64,000 nt of DNA from GCA-2705995 sp048267965 (lineage in GTDB: Bacteria > Bacteroidota > Bacteroidia > Flavobacteriales_G > Salibacteraceae). Positions within the stretch are counted from its first letter, which is position 1. Every line of letters starts with the position of its first letter. The notes under the pieces were generated by a model. It saw only the letters and a list, made by a program, of their open reading frames with translations. It was not told the origin of the DNA and ran no database searches. The position numbers and the translations under genes are program-made. Shown piece by piece: positions 53,893 through 62,757 of this stretch. Where the stretch lies: assembly GCA_048267965.1 (NCBI GenBank), contig JBLWWK010000001.1:248001-312000 (forward strand), in the 5' to 3' direction.

Positions 53893-54311
53893 TAAGAAAG
53901 AGTAAAAATACAATTAAGCCTCCGGTAGATTCTGGAGGAAAGAAGAATGAATCGGCCACTTCTCGAAAAGTGACTCGACCATTGGCTTTGTTGCTAAATG
54001 GTAGTTTGCTTGCGAGGGAAGAGGTTGTAAAACATCTTCCTTTTTTGTTTTTCCTCGTGTTCTTAGGTTTGGTGTATATCGCCAATGGATACATGGCAGA
54101 AGATGCGGTTCGCAGCATAAACGGAATTAATGCAGAGTTAAAAGAGTTGCGCTCAGAATACATTACTCGCAAGTCAGATTTAATGTATACCACCAAGCAA
54201 TCAGAGTTGATTCAGATTATTAATGAAAAAGGGTTGCGGTTAGAAGAGTCGTACCAACCACCCAAAAAAATTATAGTTGAAAAAGAGGTTTTTGAAGCTC
54301 TTTCGAAATAG
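53889..54311 (+). CDS. ftsL: FtsL-like cell division protein
   Basis: 140 residues, starting with GTG in the rsmH stop (GTGA). Basic N-terminal tail (1-48), one membrane helix (HLPFLFFLVFLGLVYIANGY), then a coiled coil (about 75-115). Position between rsmH and ftsI and layout support FtsL; sequence identity is weak as is normal for this protein. Confidence 0.82.
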   Translation: MIRKSKNTIKPPVDSGGKKNESATSRKVTRPLALLLNGSLLAREEVVKHLPFLFFLVFLGLVYIANGYMAEDAVRSINGINAELKELRSEYITRKSDLMYTTKQSELIQIINEKGLRLEESYQPPKKIIVEKEVFEALSK

Positions 54312-54316
54312 AAAAA

Positions 54317-56428
54317 GTGAAAACGGATAAGAACATATTAAAACGAACGTATTTGCTGTACTTCTTTATGATGGTGCTGGCAATTGCTGTTGTGGTGCGT
54401 ATTGTTCTCATTCAATTTGTGCAGGGCGAATATTGGGTAGAGCGTGAAAAGCAATTCAATATCGAGCTAAAAAACATTGAAGCTGTAAGGGGTAATATTT
54501 ACGATGCCGAAGGTGGGTTGTTAGCTACTTCTATTCCTATTTATGAAATTCGGTGGGATCCGAACTCTGATGCTATTACAGATGAGGTGTTTAATGAGAA
54601 TGTAGACACGTTGGCTCAGTGTCTATCGAGAATGTTTCCTCAACGTTCCACTTTTCAATGGAAACGCAAATTAGTGAACGGACGAGAAAGTGGTCAGCGT
54701 TATATGTTGATTGCTCGCAATGTTCGCTATCCTGACTTTAAGAAAATGCGCGAGTTTCCCATTTTTAATAAAGGGAGATATAAAGGTGGTTTCTTGTTTT
54801 TGCAAGAAAATAAAAGGCAAAAGCCGTTTAGAAGATTGGCGGCACGAACCATTGGTTACGAGCGTGAAGGGGTTACTCCTGTTGGTTTAGAAGGTGCGTA
54901 CAGCAAGGCGCTAAGCGGTGTTTCGGGTAAGCGATTAGAGCGTAAAATAATGGGCGGTCAGTGGATGCCGATTAGTGATGAGAACGAACTCGAACCTACC
55001 GATGGTTACGATTTATACACTTCTATTGATGTTAACATTCAAGATGTAGCCGAAAACGCGCTTCTAAAGCAATTAACTCGACACGATGCAGCGCATGGTT
55101 GTGTGGTGTTAATGGAGGTAGAAACGGGAGAAGTTCGCGCTATTGTGAACTTGAGCAAAAGTAAAGATGGAGTTTATCGCGAGAATTATAATTACGCGGT
55201 AGGAGCCAGTACAGAGCCAGGTTCAACGTTTAAGTTGGCGAGTTTTATGTGTGCTCTCGAAGATGGTTTTATCGATTTAGACCACAAAATTGAAACGGGT
55301 GATGGTCGTCATAAATTCATAGATACATGGATGGAAGATTCAAAACGAGGTGGTTACGGAACTATCTCGGTAGAAGATGCTTTTGCCTTTTCTTCGAATA
55401 TCGCTATTGGTAAAATCATCGACAAGTATTACCGATCAAATCCTCAGGCATTTATCGATCGATTAAAGTCGATGCGGTTAGATCAGCCACTCGGGATTGA
55501 AATTGCTGGAGAAGGGAAGCCTTACATTAAATCAGCCAGTGATGAGTCGTGGTCGGGAATTTCATTGCCATGGATTTCTCACGGTTACGAAATTCAGCTA
55601 ACGCCTTTGCAAATGCTTGCTCTTTTTAATGCAGTGGCCAACGATGGTAAAATGGTGAAGCCCATGTTTGCGCGTTCGCTCCGAAAAGGAAACGAATTGA
55701 TAAAAGAATTTGAGCCGGTGGTGTTAAAAGAGCAGATTGCGAGCAAAGAGACGATTAAAAAAGCGCGTAAAATGCTAGAAGCGGTGGTAGAAAGAGGTAC
55801 GGCTACCAACTTGAAAGATGCGCATTATTCCATAGCAGGTAAAACCGGAACGGCCCAAATAGCCAACGCAAAATACGGTTATCGCTCAAGTGTGGGGATT
55901 TCTCATCAGGCTTCATTTTGCGGTTATTTTCCAGCAGATAAGCCAAAGTATAGCTGCATTGTGGTGGTAAATGCACCATCAAGAAATGTGTATTACGGTA
56001 ACCTGGTAGCGGGTCCTATTTTTAAAGAAATAGCCGACAAAGTGTACTCTACTCGTCTCGAAATGCACGAAGAGTTGAAATCACTGCCACCCGCATCACT
56101 CACTAAAATCCCTGTGGCTAAAAATAGCTACTTGTCAGATTTAGAATTAGTCTACCAAAACATCGGTGTCGATTACAGTTTAACGGCTCCGGAAAAAGAA
56201 TGGGTTGTAGCAGAAACATTGAAAGATTCGGTAAAGCTACATCCTGAAAATATGCCGAAAAACCTTGTGCCTAATGTACGTGGTATGAATTCTCAAGACG
56301 CAATTTACTTGCTAGAGAATATGGGCTTGTCGGTAGAGATTAAGGGAAGAGGGTCTGTGAAAAACCAATCGTTACGACCAGGAATTAGAATTTCTAACGG
56401 AGATAAAATTATTCTACAATTAGCGTGA
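54317..56428 (+). CDS. ftsI: penicillin-binding transpeptidase FtsI (PBP3) with C-terminal PASTA domain
   Basis: 703 residues from GTG 54317. Membrane anchor about 12-34; pedestal domain; catalytic domain with S303-TFK (EPGSTFKL), SSN in AFSSNIA and KTGTA near 515; a final PASTA-type domain of about 60 residues (LVPNVRGMNSQDAIYLLENMG). Cross-links septal peptidoglycan with FtsW. Confidence 0.93.
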   Translation: MKTDKNILKRTYLLYFFMMVLAIAVVVRIVLIQFVQGEYWVEREKQFNIELKNIEAVRGNIYDAEGGLLATSIPIYEIRWDPNSDAITDEVFNENVDTLAQCLSRMFPQRSTFQWKRKLVNGRESGQRYMLIARNVRYPDFKKMREFPIFNKGRYKGGFLFLQENKRQKPFRRLAARTIGYEREGVTPVGLEGAYSKALSGVSGKRLERKIMGGQWMPISDENELEPTDGYDLYTSIDVNIQDVAENALLKQLTRHDAAHGCVVLMEVETGEVRAIVNLSKSKDGVYRENYNYAVGASTEPGSTFKLASFMCALEDGFIDLDHKIETGDGRHKFIDTWMEDSKRGGYGTISVEDAFAFSSNIAIGKIIDKYYRSNPQAFIDRLKSMRLDQPLGIEIAGEGKPYIKSASDESWSGISLPWISHGYEIQLTPLQMLALFNAVANDGKMVKPMFARSLRKGNELIKEFEPVVLKEQIASKETIKKARKMLEAVVERGTATNLKDAHYSIAGKTGTAQIANAKYGYRSSVGISHQASFCGYFPADKPKYSCIVVVNAPSRNVYYGNLVAGPIFKEIADKVYSTRLEMHEELKSLPPASLTKIPVAKNSYLSDLELVYQNIGVDYSLTAPEKEWVVAETLKDSVKLHPENMPKNLVPNVRGMNSQDAIYLLENMGLSVEIKGRGSVKNQSLRPGIRISNGDKIILQLA

Positions 56429-57888
56429 AATTACTCAAAGACATATTATACAAAGCGGGATTACAAGAGGTAGTAGGAACCACAAACATCGCTATTCAAA
56501 GTGTTTGCTTTGATAGTAGAAAAGTGGATTCTTTTTCACTTTTTGTGGCAATTCGTGGTACGCTAGTAGATGGTCATGAGTACATTGAGCAAGCAATTGA
56601 AAAGGGTGCTGTTGCTGTTGTTTGTGAGCAATTGCCAGCAGATAAAAAAGAAGGTGTTGCTTACGTGGTTGTTAAGAACTCTTCTGAGGCATTGGGCTAT
56701 ATCGCAGCTAATTTTTACGATCACCCTAGTGCAAACATGAAAGTGGTGGCAGTAACGGGAACCAATGGAAAAACAAGCATTGTTACTTTATTACATCAAC
56801 TGTTTCAGTCGTTAGGGTATAAATGTGGTTTGCTTTCAACGGTTACTAACAAAGTGGGTAACGAGAGCATAGAAGCTACTCATACCACTCCGGATGCTAT
56901 CAGTGTAAATGCGCTGTTGGCTCAGATGAGAGACGAAGGATGCGAGTATTGCTTTATGGAAGCGAGTTCGCACGCAATCGATCAGCACAGAATTACTGGA
57001 GTAGATTTTGACTTAGCCATTTTTACCAATATCACCCGTGAGCATTTAGATTATCATAAAACATTTGCGGCCTATATCAAGGCGAAAAAAGCATTGTTCG
57101 ATCAGTTAAAACCAGAGGCGTTTGCCTTGGTAAATTCTGACGATAAAAACGGAATGGTGATGGTGCAGAACACCAAAGCCAAGGTGAAAACCTATGCTAT
57201 TAAGTCGTTTGCAGACTTTAAAGCCAAAGTGATAGAGAATCAGTTTACAGGTTTGCAATTGTCTATCGATGGCAATGATGTTTGGACCCGTTTAGTAGGT
57301 GGTTTTAATGCGTACAATTTGCTGGCGGTGTATGGCGCTGCCATGTTGTTTGAGCAAGAGCAGCTGAATGTACTCACCGATATTTCTAAACTCGATACGG
57401 TTCAGGGCAGATTTCAGTACATGAGAACTGAAGAGAATATTGCAAGCATCGTTGATTACGCCCACACACCAGATGCGCTGGAAAACGTGCTCAGTACCAT
57501 TGCAGATATCAGAACCCGAAACGAGCAAGTGATTACAGTTGTGGGGTGTGGTGGAGATAGAGATAAAGGGAAGCGACCAGAAATGGCGGCTATCGCTGCT
57601 AAGTACAGCGACCGTGTAATCTTTACTTCTGATAATCCGAGAACAGAAGATCCACAAGGCATTATAGACGATATGCAAGCGGGAGTTCAACCGCAAGATT
57701 TTAAAAAGATTTTATCAAACACAAATAGAAAAGAGGCAATCAAGTCGGCTGTGGCAATGTCTCAGCCAGGCGATATTATTCTGGTAGCAGGAAAAGGACA
57801 CGAAACCTACCAAGAAATTAATGGCGTTAAACACGACTTTGACGACATGGCCATATTAAAAGAATTATTTGAAACTCTGAAGAACTAG
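56425..57888 (+). CDS. murE: UDP-N-acetylmuramoyl-tripeptide synthetase (mDAP-adding)
   Basis: 487 residues from GTG 56425, overlapping the ftsI stop by four. ATP motif GTNGKTSI; the D-N-P-R motif (TSDNPRTEDP) shows meso-diaminopimelate as the third residue. Carries out the third amino-acid addition to UDP-MurNAc. murF, normally next, is absent here, as usual in this group. Confidence 0.95.
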   Translation: MKLLKDILYKAGLQEVVGTTNIAIQSVCFDSRKVDSFSLFVAIRGTLVDGHEYIEQAIEKGAVAVVCEQLPADKKEGVAYVVVKNSSEALGYIAANFYDHPSANMKVVAVTGTNGKTSIVTLLHQLFQSLGYKCGLLSTVTNKVGNESIEATHTTPDAISVNALLAQMRDEGCEYCFMEASSHAIDQHRITGVDFDLAIFTNITREHLDYHKTFAAYIKAKKALFDQLKPEAFALVNSDDKNGMVMVQNTKAKVKTYAIKSFADFKAKVIENQFTGLQLSIDGNDVWTRLVGGFNAYNLLAVYGAAMLFEQEQLNVLTDISKLDTVQGRFQYMRTEENIASIVDYAHTPDALENVLSTIADIRTRNEQVITVVGCGGDRDKGKRPEMAAIAAKYSDRVIFTSDNPRTEDPQGIIDDMQAGVQPQDFKKILSNTNRKEAIKSAVAMSQPGDIILVAGKGHETYQEINGVKHDFDDMAILKELFETLKN

Positions 57889-57889
57889 T

Positions 57890-59116
57890 ATGCTTTATTA
57901 TTTATTCAATTTTCTCAACGACTTAGATCTACCAGGCGCGGGTGTGTTTCAATACATCTCGTTTAGAGCGGCATTGGCAGTAATTACTTCGTTGGTAATA
58001 TCGATGTTCTTCGGTAAGCACATTATTCGTTTTCTACTCAGAAAACAGGTAGGTGAAACGGTTCGTGATTTAGGGTTAGAAGGCGAGAAAGAAAAACAAG
58101 GAACACCCACCATGGGCGGGTTAATGATTTTGGCTGCCATATTGGTTCCTACCTTACTATTTGCCAAGCTCGATAATATCTACATCATCCTCATGATTGT
58201 GTCTACCATCTGGTTGGGAGCAATTGGTTTTATCGATGATTACATTAAGGTTTTCAAGAAGAACAAAGAAGGGTTACAGGGCAAGTTCAAAGTAATTGGT
58301 CAAGTTGGTATTGGCATTATTGCAGGATCCATTCTCTATTTCCATGAAGATGTTGCTATTAAAGAGCGTGTAGAAAACCCTACCGAAGTAGTTTATAACG
58401 AAAGCGGAGAAGAAGTAGTTCAGTGGGAGCAACACAGCTCAACTAAAACCACTATCCCTTTTATTAAAAACAACGAATTCGACTACAGCTGGATGCTCAC
58501 TTGGGTAAACGAAAACTGGGCGCAATACACTTGGCTCATTTTTATACCGATAGTAATTCTTGTGGTAACAGCCGTTTCTAACGGAGCTAACATTACCGAT
58601 GGTGTAGATGGCTTAGCAGCAGGAACCAGCGGCATTATTGGCTTAGCACTCGGCATTTTTGCGTTCGTAAGTGGTAATTACGTTTTCGCAGATTATCTCA
58701 ACATTATGTATTTGCCGAATACCGGTGAATTAGTGGTGTTTATCGCTGCTTTTGTAGGAGCCTGCATCGGCTTTTTATGGTACAACTCTTACCCAGCTTC
58801 GGTTTTTATGGGGGATACGGGCTCGCTTGCTTTAGGTGGTATCATCGCGGTTTTTGCTTTAGCTATTCGCAAAGAATTGATTTTACCCATTCTCTGCGGA
58901 ATCTTCTTGATCGAGAACTTATCGGTAATGATTCAAGTGAGCTATTTCAAATACACCAAGAAAAAATATGGTGAAGGCCGCAGGGTTTTCAAAATGTCTC
59001 CATTGCATCATCATTATCAAAAATTAGGCATGAACGAATCGAAAATTGTGACTCGATTCTGGATTGTAGGAATTATGCTGGCTGTGCTCAGTATAGTAAC
59101 ACTGAAACTGAGATAA
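57890..59116 (+). CDS. mraY: phospho-N-acetylmuramoyl-pentapeptide transferase
   Basis: 408 residues, ten helices. Aspartate-rich DDYIKVFKKN, NITDGVDGLAAG and SPLHHHYQKLG motifs. Makes lipid I. An insertion of about 60 residues after the fourth helix (KERVENPTEVVYNESGEE) is longer than in Escherichia coli. Confidence 0.95.
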   Translation: MLYYLFNFLNDLDLPGAGVFQYISFRAALAVITSLVISMFFGKHIIRFLLRKQVGETVRDLGLEGEKEKQGTPTMGGLMILAAILVPTLLFAKLDNIYIILMIVSTIWLGAIGFIDDYIKVFKKNKEGLQGKFKVIGQVGIGIIAGSILYFHEDVAIKERVENPTEVVYNESGEEVVQWEQHSSTKTTIPFIKNNEFDYSWMLTWVNENWAQYTWLIFIPIVILVVTAVSNGANITDGVDGLAAGTSGIIGLALGIFAFVSGNYVFADYLNIMYLPNTGELVVFIAAFVGACIGFLWYNSYPASVFMGDTGSLALGGIIAVFALAIRKELILPILCGIFLIENLSVMIQVSYFKYTKKKYGEGRRVFKMSPLHHHYQKLGMNESKIVTRFWIVGIMLAVLSIVTLKLR

Positions 59117-59126
59117 GATCGAGAGT

Positions 59127-60461
59127 ATGAAGAATTTAATCATACTCGGAGGGGGAGAAAGCGGTGTAGGAGCCGCTCTTTTAGGAATAAAAAAAAACTG
59201 GAATGTTTTCTTGAGCGACAAGGGAACAATTCAGCAGAAATACAAAGAAGTTCTTTCAAATAACGGAATAGAATACGAAGAAGAAAAGCATTCTGAGCAA
59301 CGTATTCTGCAGGCAGATTTAGTGGTGAAGTCACCCGGAATCCCTGATACAGCTCCGCTTATTCGCCAATTGCGTGATTTAGGTGTGAAAGTTATATCAG
59401 AAATAGAGTTCGGTTCCTACTACACCAAGGCTAAACTAATTGCGATTACCGGAACCAATGGCAAAACAACCACCACGCTGCTAACCCATCACATTTTAAA
59501 AAATGCGGGCTTAGATGTGGGAATTGCCGGAAACATTGGAGACAGTTTCGCTAAGCAGGTGGCTGAGCAAGATCGAGAGTGGTTTGTGCTTGAAATAAGC
59601 AGCTTTCAGTTAGATGGCTGCTACGATTTTAAGCCGTTTATCGGGGTAATTGTCAATATCACCGAAGACCATTTAGATCGCTACAACTACCAAATGCAGA
59701 ACTACATCGACTCGAAGTTTCGATTGATCCAAAACCAAGATGAAAACGACCATTTCATTTATTGGGCAGACGATAAAATTATTGCTGCAGAACTGGAGAA
59801 AAAGAGCTTAAAGATGAAAATGCACCCTTATTCATTAACCCATTCTGTTACCGAAGGAGCCCACTTACACCAAGACGAAATAATTATCAATATAAACGCC
59901 AAAACAACAACAATGTCAATACACGATTTAGCGCTACAAGGCAAACACAACATTAGCAACACCATGGCAGGAGGTATCGCTTCACGCATTATCGAAATTA
60001 GAAAAGAAGTAATTCGTGATAGCTTATCAGATTTCCAAAATGTTGAGCACAGACTAGAATTAGTAACCTCTATTTCTGGTGTAGAATACATCAACGATTC
60101 TAAAGCTACCAATGTAAATAGCACGTGGTATGCGTTAGAGTCTATGCAAAACCCAACCGTTTGGATTGTGGGTGGCGTAGACAAAGGGAACGATTATACT
60201 ATGCTTACCGAACTCGTAGAGCAAAAGGTGAAAACCATTATTTGCTTAGGAAAAGATGTAGAAAAAATTCATGCTGCATTTGGTAGCGTTGTTGATTCAA
60301 TTATCGATGCAGAAACCATGCAAGAAGCGGTTTTTCACGCGTACCAAGAGTCTAAAAAAGGAGATTCAGTATTGCTTTCGCCAGCTTGCGCTAGTTTCGA
60401 TTTATTCGAAAACTACGAAGACAGAGGAAGACAGTTTAAAGATTGTGTGAGATCACTGTAA
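59127..60461 (+). CDS. murD: UDP-N-acetylmuramoyl-L-alanine:D-glutamate ligase
   Basis: 444 residues. Dinucleotide-like N-terminus (ILGGGESGVGAA), ATP loop GTNGKTTTT, and SKATNVNST and LSPACASFDLFENYEDRG motifs typical of MurD. Adds D-glutamate. Confidence 0.95.
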   Translation: MKNLIILGGGESGVGAALLGIKKNWNVFLSDKGTIQQKYKEVLSNNGIEYEEEKHSEQRILQADLVVKSPGIPDTAPLIRQLRDLGVKVISEIEFGSYYTKAKLIAITGTNGKTTTTLLTHHILKNAGLDVGIAGNIGDSFAKQVAEQDREWFVLEISSFQLDGCYDFKPFIGVIVNITEDHLDRYNYQMQNYIDSKFRLIQNQDENDHFIYWADDKIIAAELEKKSLKMKMHPYSLTHSVTEGAHLHQDEIIININAKTTTMSIHDLALQGKHNISNTMAGGIASRIIEIRKEVIRDSLSDFQNVEHRLELVTSISGVEYINDSKATNVNSTWYALESMQNPTVWIVGGVDKGNDYTMLTELVEQKVKTIICLGKDVEKIHAAFGSVVDSIIDAETMQEAVFHAYQESKKGDSVLLSPACASFDLFENYEDRGRQFKDCVRSL

Positions 60462-60485
60462 GAATAGAAGAGTAAAAAGAGAAAA

Positions 60486-61664
60486 GTGACCCAAGTTTTT
60501 AAATACATAGGAGGCGATAAATCCATCTGGATGGTGGTATTGTTTTTGGCGTTGGCCTCTATGCTATTGGTGTATAGTTCTGCCAGTATGCTGGCGTATA
60601 AATACCAAGGTGGGAATACTTTTTTCTACTTTTTTAAGCACTCGTTCTTTCTTTTTACGGGCATCGGAATCATGTATTTTATTCACAAGATCAATTTCAG
60701 GTATTTCGGTAGGATCTCGCAAATCCTTCTATGGTTGTCTGTACCGTTGTTGATACTTACCCTTTTTATGGGAGAAGAGGTGAATAATGCCACCCGTTGG
60801 TTGAAAATACCGGTGATTAATCAGTCTTTTCAAACATCAGATTTAGCCAAATTAGCTACAATTGGCTATGTTGCTCGATTGCTGTCGTTAAAGAAAGATC
60901 AGTTGAAGAGTTTTAAAGGAGCTTTTGTGCCGGTTATGACCCCCGTTGTGCTGATTTGCGTGCTGATTTTACCTTCCGATTTATCTACTGCAGCGGTGGT
61001 ATTTGTGTCTAGCGTAATGCTCATGTTTATGGCAGGGTTGAACTGGAAATACCTTTTTGCGCTGATTCCTGCAGGCATATTAGCTTTCGGAATCATTTTC
61101 GCCATTGCGAAGGTGAAACCAGAAATTTTTCCGAGGGCCGAAACGTGGGTGTCGCGTGTAGAGAGTTTTGCCAATAAAGAAAGAGATCCAGATAGAGATT
61201 ACCAGCCAGAGATGGCCAAAATAGCCATTGCTACCGGAAGCGTTGTTGGTAAAGGACCTGGAAACAGTTCACAGCGAGCTTTTTTGCCTCAGTCGAGCTC
61301 AGATTTTATCTATGCCATCGTAATTGAAGAATATGGCTTTATCGGTGGTATTGTCATGTTGTTTTTGTACTTAATCTTGCTGTTTCGATCGGTGAAAATT
61401 GTTCAGAAATGCGAAGTTTCATTTGGTTCCTTCTTGGTGCTTGGGCTCAGTTTTAGCCTTGTTTTGCAGGCGTTAATTAATATGTCGGTGGCGGTAAATC
61501 TATTGCCCGTAACGGGGCAGCCTCTGCCATTGGTAAGTTTAGGGGGTACTTCAATTTGGTTTACCTGCATTTCTATTGGCGTTATTTTAAGTGTTAGCAG
61601 AACCATCGAAAAAGAAGGTAAGACCTCAAAAGTGAAGAAAGGAGGGAACCATGTCATCGCTTAA
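60486..61664 (+). CDS. ftsW: septal peptidoglycan glycosyltransferase FtsW (SEDS family)
   Basis: 392 residues from GTG 60486; ten membrane helices. SEDS family signatures: ATRWLKIP, FQTSDLAKLATI, the cytosolic/periplasmic DFIYAIVIEEYGF and LPLVSLGGTS regions. Partner of FtsI. Its end overlaps murG by 14 bases. Confidence 0.94.
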   Translation: MTQVFKYIGGDKSIWMVVLFLALASMLLVYSSASMLAYKYQGGNTFFYFFKHSFFLFTGIGIMYFIHKINFRYFGRISQILLWLSVPLLILTLFMGEEVNNATRWLKIPVINQSFQTSDLAKLATIGYVARLLSLKKDQLKSFKGAFVPVMTPVVLICVLILPSDLSTAAVVFVSSVMLMFMAGLNWKYLFALIPAGILAFGIIFAIAKVKPEIFPRAETWVSRVESFANKERDPDRDYQPEMAKIAIATGSVVGKGPGNSSQRAFLPQSSSDFIYAIVIEEYGFIGGIVMLFLYLILLFRSVKIVQKCEVSFGSFLVLGLSFSLVLQALINMSVAVNLLPVTGQPLPLVSLGGTSIWFTCISIGVILSVSRTIEKEGKTSKVKKGGNHVIA

Positions 61665-62757
61665 AATGATTGTAAGTGGAGGAGGAACGGGCGGACATAT
61701 TTTCCCAGCTATTGCCATTGCTAATGCTGTTAAAAAGCACGAACCCAATGCCGAAATTCTTTTTGTAGGAGCCAAAGGCCGAATGGAAATGGAAAAGGTT
61801 CCACAAGCTGGCTTTCCTATAAAAGGGTTATGGATCAGTGGATTTCAGCGCAGCTTGTCGATACAGAATTTGATGTTTCCATTCAAATTGATTAGCAGTT
61901 TGTGGAACGCTAAAAAGATTGTAAAAGACTTTAAACCTGATGTAGCTGTAGGAACCGGTGGTTTCGCTAGCGGCCCATTGTTAAAAGCAGCGGCTAATGC
62001 TGGGGTTCCTACTGTGATACAAGAACAAAACTCTTTTCCCGGAGTCACCAACCGTTTATTGGGCAAAAAAGCCCGAAAAGTATGTGTGGCTTACGATGGA
62101 ATGGAAAAATATTTTGATGCTTCTAAGTTAATCCTCACCGGAAATCCAGTGAGAAACGAAGTAGTAAACTTAAAAGGAAAAAGACCAAGGGCTTTTGAAT
62201 TTTTCAAGCTAAATGAAGATAAGCCAGTACTGCTCATCGTTGGCGGAAGTTTAGGTGCAAGAAGCATCAATATGGCCATAGGTGCGCAGCTTAAAGAGTT
62301 GGTAGACCAAGATTATCAAGTGATTTGGCAAACGGGCAAATTGAGTTTTGCAGAAGCTCAAGCAAAAGCAAAAGAGCTAAACTCAGATCAGGTGATTGTT
62401 ACTGAGTTTATCAGTAAAATGGATTTAGCTTACGCTGCAGCAGATGTGGTTATCAGTAGGGCTGGAGCCATTGCGGTTAGCGAATTAGAATTGGTGAAAA
62501 AGCCGTGTATTTTGGTGCCTTTTCCGTTTGCGGCAGAAGATCATCAAACTAAAAATGCTATGGCGTTGGTGAATCACGAGGCGGCTATTTTGGTGAAAGA
62601 TCAAGAGGCCAGCGAGAAATTGGTTCCTACCGCTATAGACTTGCTAGGAAACGTAGCAAAAAGAGAACGATTAAGTAACAATATTCAGCGATTAGGCATT
62701 GCAGATGCAGCCGAAATGATTGCGCTAGAAGTAATAAGAATAGTTAGAAACAAGTGA
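61651..62757 (+). CDS. murG: UDP-N-acetylglucosamine:lipid I transferase MurG
   Basis: 368 residues. Glycine-rich SGGGTGGHIFPAIAI near the start; QEQNSFPGVTNR, VGGSLGARSIN and the donor-binding SRAGAIAVSELELV. Makes lipid II. Followed by murC with a GTGA overlap. Confidence 0.95.
   Translation: MSSLKMIVSGGGTGGHIFPAIAIANAVKKHEPNAEILFVGAKGRMEMEKVPQAGFPIKGLWISGFQRSLSIQNLMFPFKLISSLWNAKKIVKDFKPDVAVGTGGFASGPLLKAAANAGVPTVIQEQNSFPGVTNRLLGKKARKVCVAYDGMEKYFDASKLILTGNPVRNEVVNLKGKRPRAFEFFKLNEDKPVLLIVGGSLGARSINMAIGAQLKELVDQDYQVIWQTGKLSFAEAQAKAKELNSDQVIVTEFISKMDLAYAAADVVISRAGAIAVSELELVKKPCILVPFPFAAEDHQTKNAMALVNHEAAILVKDQEASEKLVPTAIDLLGNVAKRERLSNNIQRLGIADAAEMIALEVIRIVRNK

Noticed and set aside
56425..59116. 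Missing murF between murE and mraY as a deletion
   Set aside because: The genes are spaced normally and this absence is the usual state in Flavobacteriales.
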